DNA from: an uncultured Lachnospiraceae bacterium
GTDB taxonomy: Bacteria; Bacillota; Clostridia; Lachnospirales; Lachnospiraceae
Length of the DNA: 64,000 nucleotides
Assembly (NCBI GenBank): GCA_947625755.1
Contig: CANQPJ010000002.1
Coordinates: 62,001-126,000, forward strand
Direction: 5' to 3'
Numbering within the stretch: the first letter of the stretch is position 1; each line of letters opens with the position of its first letter. The position numbers were made by a program, and so were the translations under genes. Shown piece by piece: positions 53,527 to 63,181 of the stretch. Below the pieces are notes generated by a model. The model did no database searches. It saw only the letters and a list, made by a program, of their open reading frames with translations, and was not told where the DNA came from.

Positions 53527-55353
53527 TTATTTATATTTTTCTAATTGTTTCATTATATATTCTACAGATTCCTCAATGGTTTGGTTTGTTGTATCAACAA
53601 TAATATCAGGATTTTCAGGTATCTCATATGGAGCGCTGATTCCTGTAAAATTAGGAATTTCATGATTTTCCGCTTTCTTATACAGCCCCTTTACATCTCT
53701 ATTTTTACATTCCTGCAGGGGTGTACTGACATATATTTCAATAAAAGCATCTTTTCCGATAATATCTCTGGCATTATTCCTGTCTTTATGATAAGGCGAG
53801 ACCAATGCAGTCAGAACAATTAATCCGGCGTCATTCATTAACTTGCACACTTCTGCATTTCTTCTGATATTTTCAATTCTGTCTTTTTCTTCAAATCCGA
53901 GATTTTTGTTTAGCCCCAAACGGATATTGTCACCGTCTAAAACCATCGTATGCTTACCTTCTGCAAAGAGGCGCTTCTCTACCTCGTTTACCAGAGTAGA
54001 TTTCCCTGCGCCGGATAATCCCGTAAACCAGAGCGTTTTGGGAGTCTGACCCAGGGCTATTGCTCTTTTTGACCTGTCAATATCCATTTTATGATAGACG
54101 ACATTCGTTCCTCTTCTAAGATTATGCTCTATCACACCACATGCCGAAGTCATGTTATTTAAGCGGTCTATTAAAATAAAAGCCCCAAGGTCCTGATTGT
54201 CCTCAAAACAGCATATTACTGTCTTCTCATTTAATACTATATCACAACAGGCAATTTCGTTTTTACTTAAAAATTTTACAGGCAGATGATTTCCCTCATT
54301 CACATCAATCTTATATTTGATTTTCATTACCGTACCTAACAGCATTTTTGTTCCCATTTTCAGATAATAATTTTTACCTTCTATCAACGGATTGTCATCC
54401 ATCCATAAGATTTTTGCCGTAAACACATTACTTACGGTAAGATTCTTATCAGAAGATAAAACACATCCTCTGGAAACATCTACTTCCCTGTTCAGCTGTA
54501 CCGTTACTGCCTCTCCTTTTATTCCATGTTTTTTTTCATGGTCTGTGACAAGAATTTTTTTAATTTCTGCCTCTTCTCCATTGGGATATATATGTACTTT
54601 CTGCCCTACATGCATTTTTCCGGAAGAAATCTGTCCCTGAAATCCTCTGAATGTTCTATCCGGTCTGCATACTCTTTGAACCGGCAGTATTAATTCCTCT
54701 TTTTCTTCTTTTTTTGAAACATCAATATTTTCCAGATATTTTAACAAAGTGTCTCCACGATACCATGGCATATTCTCTGATTGATTTGTAAGATTATCCC
54801 CCTGTTTTGCCGATACCGGAATGATTTGCACTGTTTCAAATGCGAATTCTTTTACCATATCTTTGATGTCTTTTTCAATATCATAAAATATCTGTTCCTG
54901 ATAGTCAATCACATCCATTTTATTGACTGCAAACACAACATGCTCAATGCCCATCAGAGCGCAAATTCTTGTATGTCTTTTTGTCTGAACCAGCAGACCG
55001 GAGGAAGCATCAATTAATATCACAGCCAAATCTGCAAATGATGCGCCTACTGCCATGTTTCTGGTATACTCTTCATGCCCCGGTGTATCTGCCACAATAA
55101 AACTTCTCTTCTCTGTAGTAAAATATCTATATGCCACATCAATGGTAATTCCCTGTTCTCTTTCTGCCATAAGACCATCAAGGAGCAATGAATAATCTAT
55201 TTCACCGCCTGCGCTTCCCACTTTACTGTCCAGTTCCAACGCTCTTTCCTGATCTGCAAACAATAATTTTGCATCATATAGCATATGCCCGATTAAGGTT
55301 GATTTTCCGTCATCTACACTTCCGCACGTAATAAATTTTAATAAACTTTTCAT
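53527..55353 (-). CDS. cysNC: Bifunctional sulfate adenylyltransferase subunit 1/adenylylsulfate kinase
   Basis: Makes PAPS from sulfate with CysD. The 608-residue fusion has a GTPase N-terminal part (P-loop GSVDDGKST at 11-19, DTPGH, NKMD) and translation-factor-like beta domains. An APS kinase domain (about 430-608) follows, with P-loop GLSGAGKST at 445-453 and LDGDNIRLGLNKNLGF. It begins one base after the cysD stop (TAAATG). Product PAPS can serve sulfate assimilation or sulfation; no PAPS reductase is in the window. Confidence 0.96.
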   Translation of the reverse strand: MKSLLKFITCGSVDDGKSTLIGHMLYDAKLLFADQERALELDSKVGSAGGEIDYSLLLDGLMAEREQGITIDVAYRYFTTEKRSFIVADTPGHEEYTRNMAVGASFADLAVILIDASSGLLVQTKRHTRICALMGIEHVVFAVNKMDVIDYQEQIFYDIEKDIKDMVKEFAFETVQIIPVSAKQGDNLTNQSENMPWYRGDTLLKYLENIDVSKKEEKEELILPVQRVCRPDRTFRGFQGQISSGKMHVGQKVHIYPNGEEAEIKKILVTDHEKKHGIKGEAVTVQLNREVDVSRGCVLSSDKNLTVSNVFTAKILWMDDNPLIEGKNYYLKMGTKMLLGTVMKIKYKIDVNEGNHLPVKFLSKNEIACCDIVLNEKTVICCFEDNQDLGAFILIDRLNNMTSACGVIEHNLRRGTNVVYHKMDIDRSKRAIALGQTPKTLWFTGLSGAGKSTLVNEVEKRLFAEGKHTMVLDGDNIRLGLNKNLGFEEKDRIENIRRNAEVCKLMNDAGLIVLTALVSPYHKDRNNARDIIGKDAFIEIYVSTPLQECKNRDVKGLYKKAENHEIPNFTGISAPYEIPENPDIIVDTTNQTIEESVEYIMKQLEKYK

Positions 55354-56247
55354 TTAAAAATATCCTTCCCGTTTGCGTCTTTCCATGCTGCCCGCAGCCT
55401 CATTATCAATAACTCTGCTGGTCCGCTCGGAAGACACTGCCCCTAATGTTTCTTCAATAATCTTATCCAGTGTATCCGCTTCTGACTCTACTCCTCCGGT
55501 TAACGGATAACAGCCCAATGTCCGAAAACGGACTTTTTTCATTTCCGGATGCTCATTTGGCAGCAGCCGCATCCGCTCATCATCTACCATGATAATGTTC
55601 CCATCTCTATATACGACAGGTCTGTAATCTGCATAATATAAAGAAACGATTTCTATCTTTTCTCTTTTTATATATTGCCATATATCCTTTTCCGTCCAGT
55701 TAGATATGGGAAACACACGAATACTCTCTCCCTTAAAAATTTTCGTATTATATAGTTTCCACATTTCAGGTCTCTGATTTTTGGGGTCCCATGCGTGCTC
55801 TTTATTTCTAAAAGAAAATATCCGTTCCTTTGCGCGGGATTTCTCTTCGTCCCTTCTTCCACCGCCAAATGCGGCTGTAAATCCATATTTATTCAAAGCA
55901 TCTTTTAAAGCCTGCGTTTTCATAATATCAGTATAAGCAGCCCCATGGTCAAAGGGATTAATGCCCTGCCGGATTCCTTCTTCGTTAGAATATGAAAGCA
56001 TTTCTATTCCATATTTTTCAGCGATTTCATCCCGGAATTTTATCATTTCTTTAAATTTCCATGTTGTATCAATATGTAAAAAAGGAAAAGGCGGCTTTTC
56101 CGGATAAAACGCTTTCATAGCAAGATGAAGCATAACGGAACTGTCTTTTCCAATAGAATATAACATGACCGGTTTTTCACACTCTGCGGCAACCTCTCTT
56201 ATGATATATATTGCTTCTGCCTCGAGAGCATCCAAATGTGACAGCAT
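55354..56247 (-). CDS. cysD: Sulfate adenylyltransferase subunit 2
   Basis: PP-loop ATPase that forms APS with the CysNC GTPase. The 297 residues show the PP-loop [10 protein letters not shown] and the family's [21 protein letters not shown]-like segment and [11 protein letters not shown]. The start has GGGAGG. It is the first gene of cysD-cysNC-ASST. The 122-bp upstream gap contains an AT-rich inverted repeat (GATATAA/TTATATC, about 56322-56338) that may belong to a promoter or operator. Confidence 0.95.
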   Translation of the reverse strand: MLSHLDALEAEAIYIIREVAAECEKPVMLYSIGKDSSVMLHLAMKAFYPEKPPFPFLHIDTTWKFKEMIKFRDEIAEKYGIEMLSYSNEEGIRQGINPFDHGAAYTDIMKTQALKDALNKYGFTAAFGGGRRDEEKSRAKERIFSFRNKEHAWDPKNQRPEMWKLYNTKIFKGESIRVFPISNWTEKDIWQYIKREKIEIVSLYYADYRPVVYRDGNIIMVDDERMRLLPNEHPEMKKVRFRTLGCYPLTGGVESEADTLDKIIEETLGAVSSERTSRVIDNEAAGSMERRKREGYF

Positions 56248-56369
56248 ATGTGTTTTTCCTCCCTGCTCATTGTTTCTACCTGCTTTATGATATAGATAAA
56301 AATCAATGTCATTGTGATATAATATTTATATCAATTTACACATCTGCACTCCTGTCATTTTACTAAACA

Positions 56370-56567
56370 TTACATCTTTGCAATGTCCTGTATCAAATGA
56401 TTCATTTCTTTTTTTGTCTGCACTCTTCTGGCTGCCTCGATTACCTGTTTCTTTTCTGTATCTGTGAGATGGGAAAAATGATCCATTGCCTCTTCGTTCA
56501 CGGAAAGACCAAATCCGAGTCCTAAAGGCATATCTTCTTTCTTATCGTTACTATTTCTTTTTTCCAT
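56370..56567 (-). CDS. Small conserved-type protein of unknown function
   Basis: A 65-residue soluble protein, MEKRNSNDKKEDMPLGLGFGLSVNEE at the start and a helical C-terminus (LTDTEKKQVIEAARRVQTKKEM). I do not recognise a function. The ribosome binding site AGGAGG is strong but lies inside a long hairpin (56571-56629), so translation is probably controlled. It is followed by the cysD operon and preceded by the AlkD-like gene in the same direction. Confidence 0.75.
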   Translation of the reverse strand: MEKRNSNDKKEDMPLGLGFGLSVNEEAMDHFSHLTDTEKKQVIEAARRVQTKKEMNHLIQDIAKM

Positions 56568-56570
56568 AGA

Positions 56571-56629
56571 AAACCTCCTATAAAATAAACTATCTTTTAA
56601 TGACAGTTTTTACATTTTATAGGAGGTTT
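56571..56629 (-). promoter_or_regulatory. Inverted repeat covering the ribosome binding site of the 65-residue gene
   Basis: Perfect 16-bp arms, 56571-56586 and 56614-56629, separated by 27 bases. In the minus-strand mRNA the second arm carries AGGAGG used by the CDS starting at 56567, and the first arm carries the matching CCTCCT. The design would silence translation unless opened by temperature, a ligand or an upstream ribosome, which is inference. Confidence 0.75.
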
Positions 56630-56662
56630 ATTCTTCCAAAGAATATATTTTAAAATTGTATA

Positions 56663-57400
56663 TTATTTTATTTTAAGCGTCTTTAAATATTTTTTTTGCT
56701 CAACCGGAATCCGCCTGCTCTCAACTGCTTTTTGAATTGCCTTATTATGTGTCCATGTTTTCAGACATTTATTTTCAATGAAAGGAAGAATACTATCATA
56801 CTGCTTTGCCAATGCGGTAGCAAAATACCATGCTATCATCATATTTATGTAATATTCATCGGAACAAACCTGTGCAACCATCTGGGGATATTCCATATCA
56901 TATTGCTCATCCAAATAATATTTCATAAGCATTTCAATCGCAAAACGCACGGTATATGTGTTATCTGAATTTAACCAGATTTTTATTTTTTGAAGCAGTT
57001 TGGGCAGATTTTTCTGAAACACCTTAGGCGCCATCATATCACAGGTTGCCCAATTATCTACATAGGGCAGAAAACGCTCAACTTCCCGCACACACCGGTC
57101 AAAATCCTTTATCTGCTCTAAAATAAAAGCATGTAAATTGTTTTCTTCATAATACCGGTGAGGAAGTATCAGGATAAACTCCTCTGCCTTCCCGGTTTTG
57201 TTAAATTCCTTTGCATACTTTCTCAACACAGGAGTCCTTACCCCGATAATAGCTTCTTTCTCAACATTTGGAATAAGTTTTGCATGAAAAGCCTTATATT
57301 CCAAATCCTGCATGGAAAATAATTGCCTGACAACTTCTTTTTCAATATCATGCATCATCTTATCTCTATTTGTATCTTCTTTAAAAGAATCACTGTGCAT
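56663..57400 (-). CDS. AlkD-like DNA alkylation repair protein
   Basis: Probable HEAT-repeat DNA glycosylase that removes alkylated bases. The 245 residues contain GVRTPVLRKYAKEF, RYYEENNLHAF, PYVDNWATCDMM and the repeat HNKAIQKAVES, all typical of the family (Pfam DNA_alkylation). The start at 57400 has GGGAG upstream. It is 12 bp downstream of ung, a second base-excision repair gene, so a small repair pair is likely. Confidence 0.85.
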   Translation of the reverse strand: MHSDSFKEDTNRDKMMHDIEKEVVRQLFSMQDLEYKAFHAKLIPNVEKEAIIGVRTPVLRKYAKEFNKTGKAEEFILILPHRYYEENNLHAFILEQIKDFDRCVREVERFLPYVDNWATCDMMAPKVFQKNLPKLLQKIKIWLNSDNTYTVRFAIEMLMKYYLDEQYDMEYPQMVAQVCSDEYYINMMIAWYFATALAKQYDSILPFIENKCLKTWTHNKAIQKAVESRRIPVEQKKYLKTLKIK

Positions 57401-57412
57401 CCATATTTCTCC

Positions 57413-58087
57413 CTAAATATTCTCTATTTGCCAGTCTATCGCATCTATTCCATTTGCTTTTAAAAACTCATTTGCCTTACTAAAATGCCTGCATCCAAAA
57501 AAGCCCCGATATGCCGACAGCGGACTGGGATGCGGCGCTTCCAATATCAGATGTTTCGGATTGGTCAGCATTGACTTTTTCCTTCTGGCAGGACTTCCCC
57601 ATAAAAAATATACAATCGGTCTGTCCTGTGCATTGACTGCCTGAATTACTGCATCGGTAAACTGTTCCCAACCATGCCCCTGATGAGAATTTGCCTGATG
57701 GGCGCGAACGGTAAGAACCGTATTCAGTAACAGTACCCCTTGGTCTGCCCATTTTTTTAAGTATCCGTTATTTGGAATGTAACAGCCCAAATCATCCTGC
57801 AGTTCCTTATATATATTTATAAGGGATGGCGGTATCTCATTGCCCGGTAAAACAGAAAAAGATAAACCATGAGCCTGATTCACATTATGATAAGGGTCTT
57901 GTCCTAATAACAGCACTTTTACATTCTTTAATGGCGTAAAATGAAACGCATTAAATATATCATCTGCCGGAGGGTATATAACTGTTCTGCTATATTCATC
58001 CCTGACAAAATTATATAAATCTCTGTAATATGGTTTTCCAAATTCCGTACGCAGAGGTTCCACCCAGTCATTATCTATCATTCCCAT
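57413..58087 (-). CDS. ung: Uracil-DNA glycosylase
   Basis: Removes uracil from DNA. The 224-residue protein has the water-activating GQDPYH motif (Asp64), the HPSPLSAYRGFFG loop near residue 187, and the FLLNTVLTV-like strand (LLLNTVLTVRAHQANSH). The start has GGAGG. It is family 1 by these motifs. The downstream neighbour is the AlkD-like gene. Confidence 0.97.
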   Translation of the reverse strand: MGMIDNDWVEPLRTEFGKPYYRDLYNFVRDEYSRTVIYPPADDIFNAFHFTPLKNVKVLLLGQDPYHNVNQAHGLSFSVLPGNEIPPSLINIYKELQDDLGCYIPNNGYLKKWADQGVLLLNTVLTVRAHQANSHQGHGWEQFTDAVIQAVNAQDRPIVYFLWGSPARRKKSMLTNPKHLILEAPHPSPLSAYRGFFGCRHFSKANEFLKANGIDAIDWQIENI

Positions 58088-58162
58088 AATCTTCCTCCAT
58101 CACCTGTAAATTTTAATTTATACGCTTCTGTGTCTGTTCAGTCGTTTTTATATCATTGCCTG

Positions 58163-59050
58163 TTAATTCTTGATAATCTCCTCAATAAAATTTCTATCAT
58201 TAAATACTCTCAAAGCATTTGGCACAATTTCAAGCTCAAAGTGATTCGAGCGCATTGTCTCGCCATCTACATTAAAAGTACACAATTCTTGTGAATCCAC
58301 AATAATTTTTTTGTCTGTATATCTTTTGACATAAGGAGAACTCTCATGATTTTCCCTAATCAGTTTCAATAATAGTGGAATCAGCTTCGGCTTGGGCATT
58401 TTTTCCACAAAATAAATATCAAACATTCCATCATCCAGCAGTGCATGGGGAGCAATGTGATACCCGCCTCCATAATATTGTCCGTTTCCAACAGCTAAAA
58501 TTGTGCACTCGCTCTCCACTTGCGTCTCACCCATAGTAATTTTCAACTTTTTAAACTGATATTTAAAAAATGTATATACCAAACCGGCATTGTATCTTTG
58601 ACGGACCGGAATCCATTTTTTATCGCGGATAACATCTAAATTATTAGCCACATCAGCATCAAGCCCCAGACATGCGACATTTAAAAAGAATCTGCTGTTA
58701 ATCCGACCTAAATCAATACTTATAATCCCAGACTGCTGCTGTCTTAAAGTTTTATCAAAATCATTTCCGCTTCCTGCAGGAATATTTCCTAAAATTTTAT
58801 GCTCTGATGATGTAATTCCGTTTAAAACCTCATTTAAATTGCCATCTCCACCCACAGAAAATACCACGCAATTCTGATCCGGGATTTTAGCTGCCAGTGT
58901 TTTTGCATCTCCCGCTTTTCGTGTATACATAATCTTAAAAGGAATCTCTCTTTTCAGGCAGGCACATCGGATATTACTTTCAAGTTTACTTTTATTCACT
59001 TTTCCACTATTAGGATTTACAATAAAATAATACTTCATAACCTCTCTCAT
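58163..59050 (-). CDS. Diacylglycerol/lipid kinase family protein
   Basis: Predicted lipid kinase of the DgkB/YegS type, phosphorylating diacylglycerol or a related lipid. The 295 residues hold the nucleotide motif FSVGGDGNLNEV (67-74), PAGSGNDFDKT and the C-terminal DDGMFDIYFV. The first ATG (59050) has only AGAAG upstream; a second ATG at 59038 is possible and lies closer to GAGAGG. It follows hisF by 11 bp in the same direction. Substrate is not visible. Confidence 0.88.
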   Translation of the reverse strand: MREVMKYYFIVNPNSGKVNKSKLESNIRCACLKREIPFKIMYTRKAGDAKTLAAKIPDQNCVVFSVGGDGNLNEVLNGITSSEHKILGNIPAGSGNDFDKTLRQQQSGIISIDLGRINSRFFLNVACLGLDADVANNLDVIRDKKWIPVRQRYNAGLVYTFFKYQFKKLKITMGETQVESECTILAVGNGQYYGGGYHIAPHALLDDGMFDIYFVEKMPKPKLIPLLLKLIRENHESSPYVKRYTDKKIIVDSQELCTFNVDGETMRSNHFELEIVPNALRVFNDRNFIEEIIKN

Positions 59051-59061
59051 ATATGCTTCTG

Positions 59062-59823
59062 TTAGAGTCTCACAGCTACACCTTTTTCGTTCAAATAGTT
59101 CTTTAAATCCATAATTTCCAGTTCTTTGTAATGAAACAGGGATGCTGCCAGCGCCGCATCTGCCTTTCCTATGGTAAGCGCATCATAAAAATGCTCTTTT
59201 TTTCCGGCTCCACCAGATGCAATGACAGGAACCGAAACATTATCTGCAATGGTTTTTGTCAATTCCAAGTCATAACCCTGCTTTACTCCGTCACAATCCA
59301 TACTGGTAAGAAGAATCTCACCTGCTCCCAGCTGATTTGCCTTCATTGCCCATTCCACAGCATCAATTCCCATATCAATACGTCCACCATTTTTATAGAT
59401 ATTCCATCCGGTACCGTCTTCTCTTCTTTTTGCATCAATAGCTACCACTACACACTGGCTTCCAAACTTATCTGCCGCCTCGCTGATTAAATTAGGATTC
59501 ATAATTGCTGAAGAATTAATACTAATCTTATCAGCTCCCTCGCGTAACAGTGTTTTAAAATCATCAACGGTCCGAATGCCTCCTCCAACGGTAAATGGAA
59601 TAAATACCTGTTCTGCCACCTTTCTGACCAAATCTGCCACCGTAGCTCTATGGTCTGATGAGGCAGTAATATCTAAAAAGACCAGTTCATCTGCTCCGGC
59701 TTTATTATATGCCTTTGCCACTTCCACCGGGTCACCGGCATCCCTTAAATCTACAAAATTTGTTCCCTTCACTACCCGATTATTATTAATATCCAAACAA
59801 GGAATTATTCTTTTCGTATGCAT
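59062..59823 (-). CDS. hisF: Imidazole glycerol phosphate synthase cyclase subunit
   Basis: With HisH, forms imidazole glycerol phosphate in histidine synthesis. The 253-residue TIM barrel has the catalytic aspartates at Asp11 ([16 protein letters not shown]) and near 130 (VVVAIDAKR), and the phosphate loops SGGAGKK and FTVGGGIR. The start at 59823 uses GGAG that overlaps the end of hisH. Only hisH and hisF are present; the other his genes are not in the window. Confidence 0.96.
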   Translation of the reverse strand: MHTKRIIPCLDINNNRVVKGTNFVDLRDAGDPVEVAKAYNKAGADELVFLDITASSDHRATVADLVRKVAEQVFIPFTVGGGIRTVDDFKTLLREGADKISINSSAIMNPNLISEAADKFGSQCVVVAIDAKRREDGTGWNIYKNGGRIDMGIDAVEWAMKANQLGAGEILLTSMDCDGVKQGYDLELTKTIADNVSVPVIASGGAGKKEHFYDALTIGKADAALAASLFHYKELEIMDLKNYLNEKGVAVRL

Positions 59824-59824
59824 T

Positions 59825-60436
59825 TTATTCTCCAATCTTTGAAAAATTCTTCAATATTTTCAGTCCTACATCTCCACTCTTTTCCGGATGAAACTGACAC
59901 GCAAAAACATTATCTTTTTCTACAGATGCATGAATGTCTGCCACATAATCCGTTTTTGCCTTGACAATCTGACAGTCACCTGCTTTTAAATAGAATGAAT
60001 GTACAAAATAAACATACGATTGTTGTGCAATTCCTTCAAACAATCTTCCATCGTTAACAAGTTGTAATGAATTCCAACCAATGTGGGGAATCTTAAAGCC
60101 TTCCCTGTCCGGAATTTTTTTGATTTCTCCCGGCAAAATTCCAAGTCCGCATACCCCTGGGGTTTCATCACTATTTTCAAATAATAATTGTAATCCAAGG
60201 CAGATTCCAAGGAACGGTATTTTCTTATCTACCACATCATAAATCGTATTTACCAGATGATAATCCTTCAGTTTCTGCATGGCGTCGCCAAAAGAACCTA
60301 CTCCCGGCAATACAACTTTATCAGCTCCTAAAATTTCGTCTCTGTCTCTGGATAATACGGTTTCCTCGCCCAGAAACTGAAATGCTTTCTCTACACTTTT
60401 TATATTTCCGGCATCATAATCTATTATAGCAATCAT
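59825..60436 (-). CDS. hisH: Imidazole glycerol phosphate synthase glutaminase subunit
   Basis: Glutaminase that feeds ammonia to HisF. The 203-residue class I amidotransferase has the nucleophile Cys79 in [11 protein letters not shown] and the catalytic His/Glu in [12 protein letters not shown]. Its ATG overlaps the sensor kinase stop (ATGA), so it is translationally coupled to the two-component system upstream, an unusual neighbour for a histidine gene. Confidence 0.95.
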   Translation of the reverse strand: MIAIIDYDAGNIKSVEKAFQFLGEETVLSRDRDEILGADKVVLPGVGSFGDAMQKLKDYHLVNTIYDVVDKKIPFLGICLGLQLLFENSDETPGVCGLGILPGEIKKIPDREGFKIPHIGWNSLQLVNDGRLFEGIAQQSYVYFVHSFYLKAGDCQIVKAKTDYVADIHASVEKDNVFACQFHPEKSGDVGLKILKNFSKIGE

Positions 60437-61932
60437 TTACCCTGTCTCTCCTCTAATGTATTGCAGTCCAGCTCAAACCAAAACGCTACGCCATTATCTT
60501 TATTTATCACACCACATTCCATGTTATGACGGTGCATAATCGCCTTGACAATAGACAATCCGATACCATTACCGCCATACGCTCTGGTTCTGGCTTTATC
60601 TACCTTATAAAACTTAATCCAAATATTATCAAGTTCATCTTCCGGTATATTTTTTCCGCTGTTAAAAACTACTACTCTTAATATACCATTTTTTTCAATA
60701 ATATCCACTTTTATTATTTTGTTTTCATCCACATGGTTCAACGCATTGCTCAAATAATTGATAATAACTTCCTCAATCTGAAATTCATCTGCCCATACAT
60801 AAATCGGCTTGTCTGCAGAAAACTCTATCTCTACATCCTTTTCCTTTGCTTTAATTTTCATAGAGGAAATAACGCCATATATCACAGAGACAATATCAAA
60901 CCGTTCCATATTAATATGGGAATCTCCAAATTCTAATTGATTCAGGGTAAGAAGATTCTTCACCATTTTATTCATTTTGTCTGCTTCATCAATAATTACA
61001 TCACAATAATACTGAACATCTTCCGGATTATCATTAATCCCTTCCTGCAGCCCTTCCGCATATCCCTGTATCAATGCAATCGGCGTTTTTAGTTCGTGAG
61101 ATACATTAGATATAAATTCCTTTCTCATCTCGTCAATTTCTTCCTTGTGCTCAATATCTTTTTGCAGTTCAATATTGGCTGCTTTTAACTCTGTAATTGC
61201 CTTTTCCAGTTTTTCTGACATGTCATTCATACTGTTTCCAAGAACGCCCAGCTCATCATTGTGATGTCCGGTATACTTTGCATTGAAATCCAGTTCAGAC
61301 ATTTTTTTTGATAAATCAGCCAATGCAAGTATAGGTTTCGTATATCTGCTGGTAACAATTAAAATAATAATTGTTGCAATGATAATTGCTGCAATTCCAA
61401 TTCCTAAATAAAATTGATTGGATATACTGATACTTTCCCTGAAGCTTTCCACGGACATTCGGATAATGGCTGAATTTCCATTATTAAATGTAGAAAAAAG
61501 TTCATAATATTTATCTGCAAAAGCTTCATCTTCTGACAGATAAACATTATATCCGTCTCCGGTTTCCACTAAAGTGGAGGAATTTTTCTGCTCTGCACTT
61601 CTTCCGAAAATCATATCGCGCCATATATCTACCAGTTTCTTCCCGGCTCCATAACTGTAAATGGTATTTCCGCTTTCATCCACAACAATCATTGTCGCTC
61701 CTAAAGTTTCACAGACTCTGTTTAATGTTTCCACATTGTCTGTGTCAGAAATATCCGCATCGTCATTTCCCACACGTTTCAGAGAGGAATAAACACTTTT
61801 AATCGACTTCTGTTTTGTCTTTGTATAATAACTTTCCATAAAAAGACTGCTGTAAAGTATTACGGCAGCCATTGACAGTGCCATAATAATGACAATAAGT
61901 GCCGCCATTTTATATCTGATTGATTTTCTCAT
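60433..61932 (-). CDS. Sensor histidine kinase with HAMP domain
   Basis: Membrane sensor of a two-component system. The 499 residues have two membrane helices (about 8-32 and 175-196) around an extracytoplasmic domain. A HAMP domain follows (about 196-250), then the H-box FISNVSHELKTPIALIQGYAEG (His near 276) and the ATPase with the N-box INYLSNALNHV and GNGIGLSIVKAIM. The ligand is unknown. The start at 61932 follows the response regulator stop directly (TAAATG); the stop overlaps hisH. Confidence 0.95.
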   Translation of the reverse strand: MRKSIRYKMAALIVIIMALSMAAVILYSSLFMESYYTKTKQKSIKSVYSSLKRVGNDDADISDTDNVETLNRVCETLGATMIVVDESGNTIYSYGAGKKLVDIWRDMIFGRSAEQKNSSTLVETGDGYNVYLSEDEAFADKYYELFSTFNNGNSAIIRMSVESFRESISISNQFYLGIGIAAIIIATIIILIVTSRYTKPILALADLSKKMSELDFNAKYTGHHNDELGVLGNSMNDMSEKLEKAITELKAANIELQKDIEHKEEIDEMRKEFISNVSHELKTPIALIQGYAEGLQEGINDNPEDVQYYCDVIIDEADKMNKMVKNLLTLNQLEFGDSHINMERFDIVSVIYGVISSMKIKAKEKDVEIEFSADKPIYVWADEFQIEEVIINYLSNALNHVDENKIIKVDIIEKNGILRVVVFNSGKNIPEDELDNIWIKFYKVDKARTRAYGGNGIGLSIVKAIMHRHNMECGVINKDNGVAFWFELDCNTLEERQGK

Positions 61933-62610
61933 TTAATTTACCTCAAATTTGTATCCCATGCCCCAGATAGTTAATATATACCTGCCGCATTCGCCCAATT
62001 TGTTTCTCAATTTCTTCACATGGGTATCAATCGTTCTGGCATCTCCAAAATAATCATAATTCCATACATTATTTAAAATATTTTCTCTGGATAAAGCAAT
62101 TCCTTTATTCTGTACAAAATATGTCAGCAGTTCAAATTCCTTGAAACTCAAATCCACAACTTTTCCTTTCACTGTAACAATATGAGCTGCCCGGTTAATT
62201 TCAATATCACCTGCCCGGTCAATTTGATTCTGGTCTATATTATTCGTCCTTCTCAACAGGGCATCCACTCTTGCCACAAGTATACGCGGACTGAAAGGTT
62301 TTGATATGTATTCGTCAACACCTAATTCAAATCCTAATAGTTCATCACTTTCTTCTCCTTTTGCGGTCAGCATAATAATCGGCACTTTAGATATTCTTCT
62401 AATTTCACGACAGACTTCCCATCCGTCCATTTTAGGCATCATTACATCTAATATAATTAAATCGAAATCATTATGCTCTACAAACAGCTGAATTGCTTCT
62501 TCCCCGTCAGCAGCTTCAATGACTTCATATTGTTTTCTCGTCAAAAAATCTTTTACTAATTTTCTCATTCTTTCTTCGTCATCAACAACTAATATCTTTA
62601 ATTTCAGCAT
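61933..62610 (-). CDS. OmpR/PhoB-family response regulator
   Basis: DNA-binding response regulator partner of the downstream sensor kinase. The 225 residues hold a receiver domain (LVVDDEER, phosphoacceptor Asp in LIILDVMMPKMDG, near 51) and a winged-helix output domain with FELLTYFVQNKGIALSRENIL and DTHVKKLRNKLG. The start at 62610 has AGGAGG. Target genes cannot be read from sequence, but the operon continues into hisH-hisF. Confidence 0.95.
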   Translation of the reverse strand: MLKLKILVVDDEERMRKLVKDFLTRKQYEVIEAADGEEAIQLFVEHNDFDLIILDVMMPKMDGWEVCREIRRISKVPIIMLTAKGEESDELLGFELGVDEYISKPFSPRILVARVDALLRRTNNIDQNQIDRAGDIEINRAAHIVTVKGKVVDLSFKEFELLTYFVQNKGIALSRENILNNVWNYDYFGDARTIDTHVKKLRNKLGECGRYILTIWGMGYKFEVN

Positions 62611-62633
62611 ATCAACCTCCTGATACAAAACCT

Positions 62634-62662
62634 ATTATATTTTATTTATCATATTTTAACAA
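62634..62662 (-). promoter_or_regulatory. Sigma-A promoter of the two-component-system operon
   Basis: TTGTTA (62662-62657), a 17-base spacer and a perfect TATAAT (62639-62634), 24 bp before the start of the response regulator. Confidence 0.75.
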
Positions 62663-62745
62663 CAAGATGTGTAGATTTAATGAACGAAAGAAGAAAGAAT
62701 ATATGAATGAAAATCCGTCACGATTTATATAATAATAAATGGAAA

Positions 62746-62774
62746 TTGACTTTTTTAATAAAAAGGGTTAAGAT
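62746..62774 (+). promoter_or_regulatory. Sigma-A promoter of ssrA
   Basis: TTGACT (62746-62751), a 17-base spacer and TAAGAT (62769-62774). The tmRNA starts about 22 bp downstream. Confidence 0.8.
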
Positions 62775-62795
62775 ACTGTTTACACAATTAAATAA

Positions 62796-63131
62796 GGGCT
62801 AGTACTGGTTTCGACAGGGATTCGGAATCTGGTGAAGCTATCCGCAGGTGATGCGACAAATCACAAATTTAAAATAAACGCTGAAGATAATTTAGCTTAC
62901 GCTGCCTAGTTGTAGCTGTCACGAATAAGTCTCCTACAGCTTATTCGCTGGCATCGACTTTCGTAGGGAACTCTGTATGCAAAGCTTTGCGCATATAGAA
63001 GGAATATGAAGCTACCAGGGAATAATGGATGTCAGTTTCCGTTATTCTGAGGGAATGTTAAAGAACTGACTATGATAGTAGAAGAACAGGGGAAGGATTT
63101 TTGGACATGGGTTCGACTCCCATCTAGTCCA
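62796..63131 (+). ncRNA. ssrA: Transfer-messenger RNA (tmRNA)
   Basis: Rescues stalled ribosomes. The 5' end GGGCTAG pairs with CTAGTCC near the 3' end. The tRNA-like part includes GGTTTCGACAGGG and the T-arm GGGTTCGACTCCC. The tag reading frame is at 62880-62909 and encodes AEDNLAYAA then a TAG stop. The resume codon is about 84 nt from the 5' end, as expected. A pseudoknot-rich region follows. The CCA end is not encoded. Confidence 0.97.
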
Positions 63132-63133
63132 TT

Positions 63134-63171
63134 GCAGCAAAAAAACGCCATCAGGCGTTTTTTTTTGCTGC
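63134..63171 (+). terminator. Terminator of ssrA
   Basis: The stem GCAGCAAAAAAACGCC (63134-63149) pairs with GGCGTTTTTTTTTGCTGC (63154-63171) around ATCA. The T9 run within it gives a strong terminator. Confidence 0.92.
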
Positions 63172-63181
63172 GTATATTTTT

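Noticed and set aside
56322-56338. GATATAA...TTATATC dyad as a CymR-type sulfur operator for cysD
   Set aside because: It is too AT-rich and short to distinguish from background, and no matching copy is seen before sbp.
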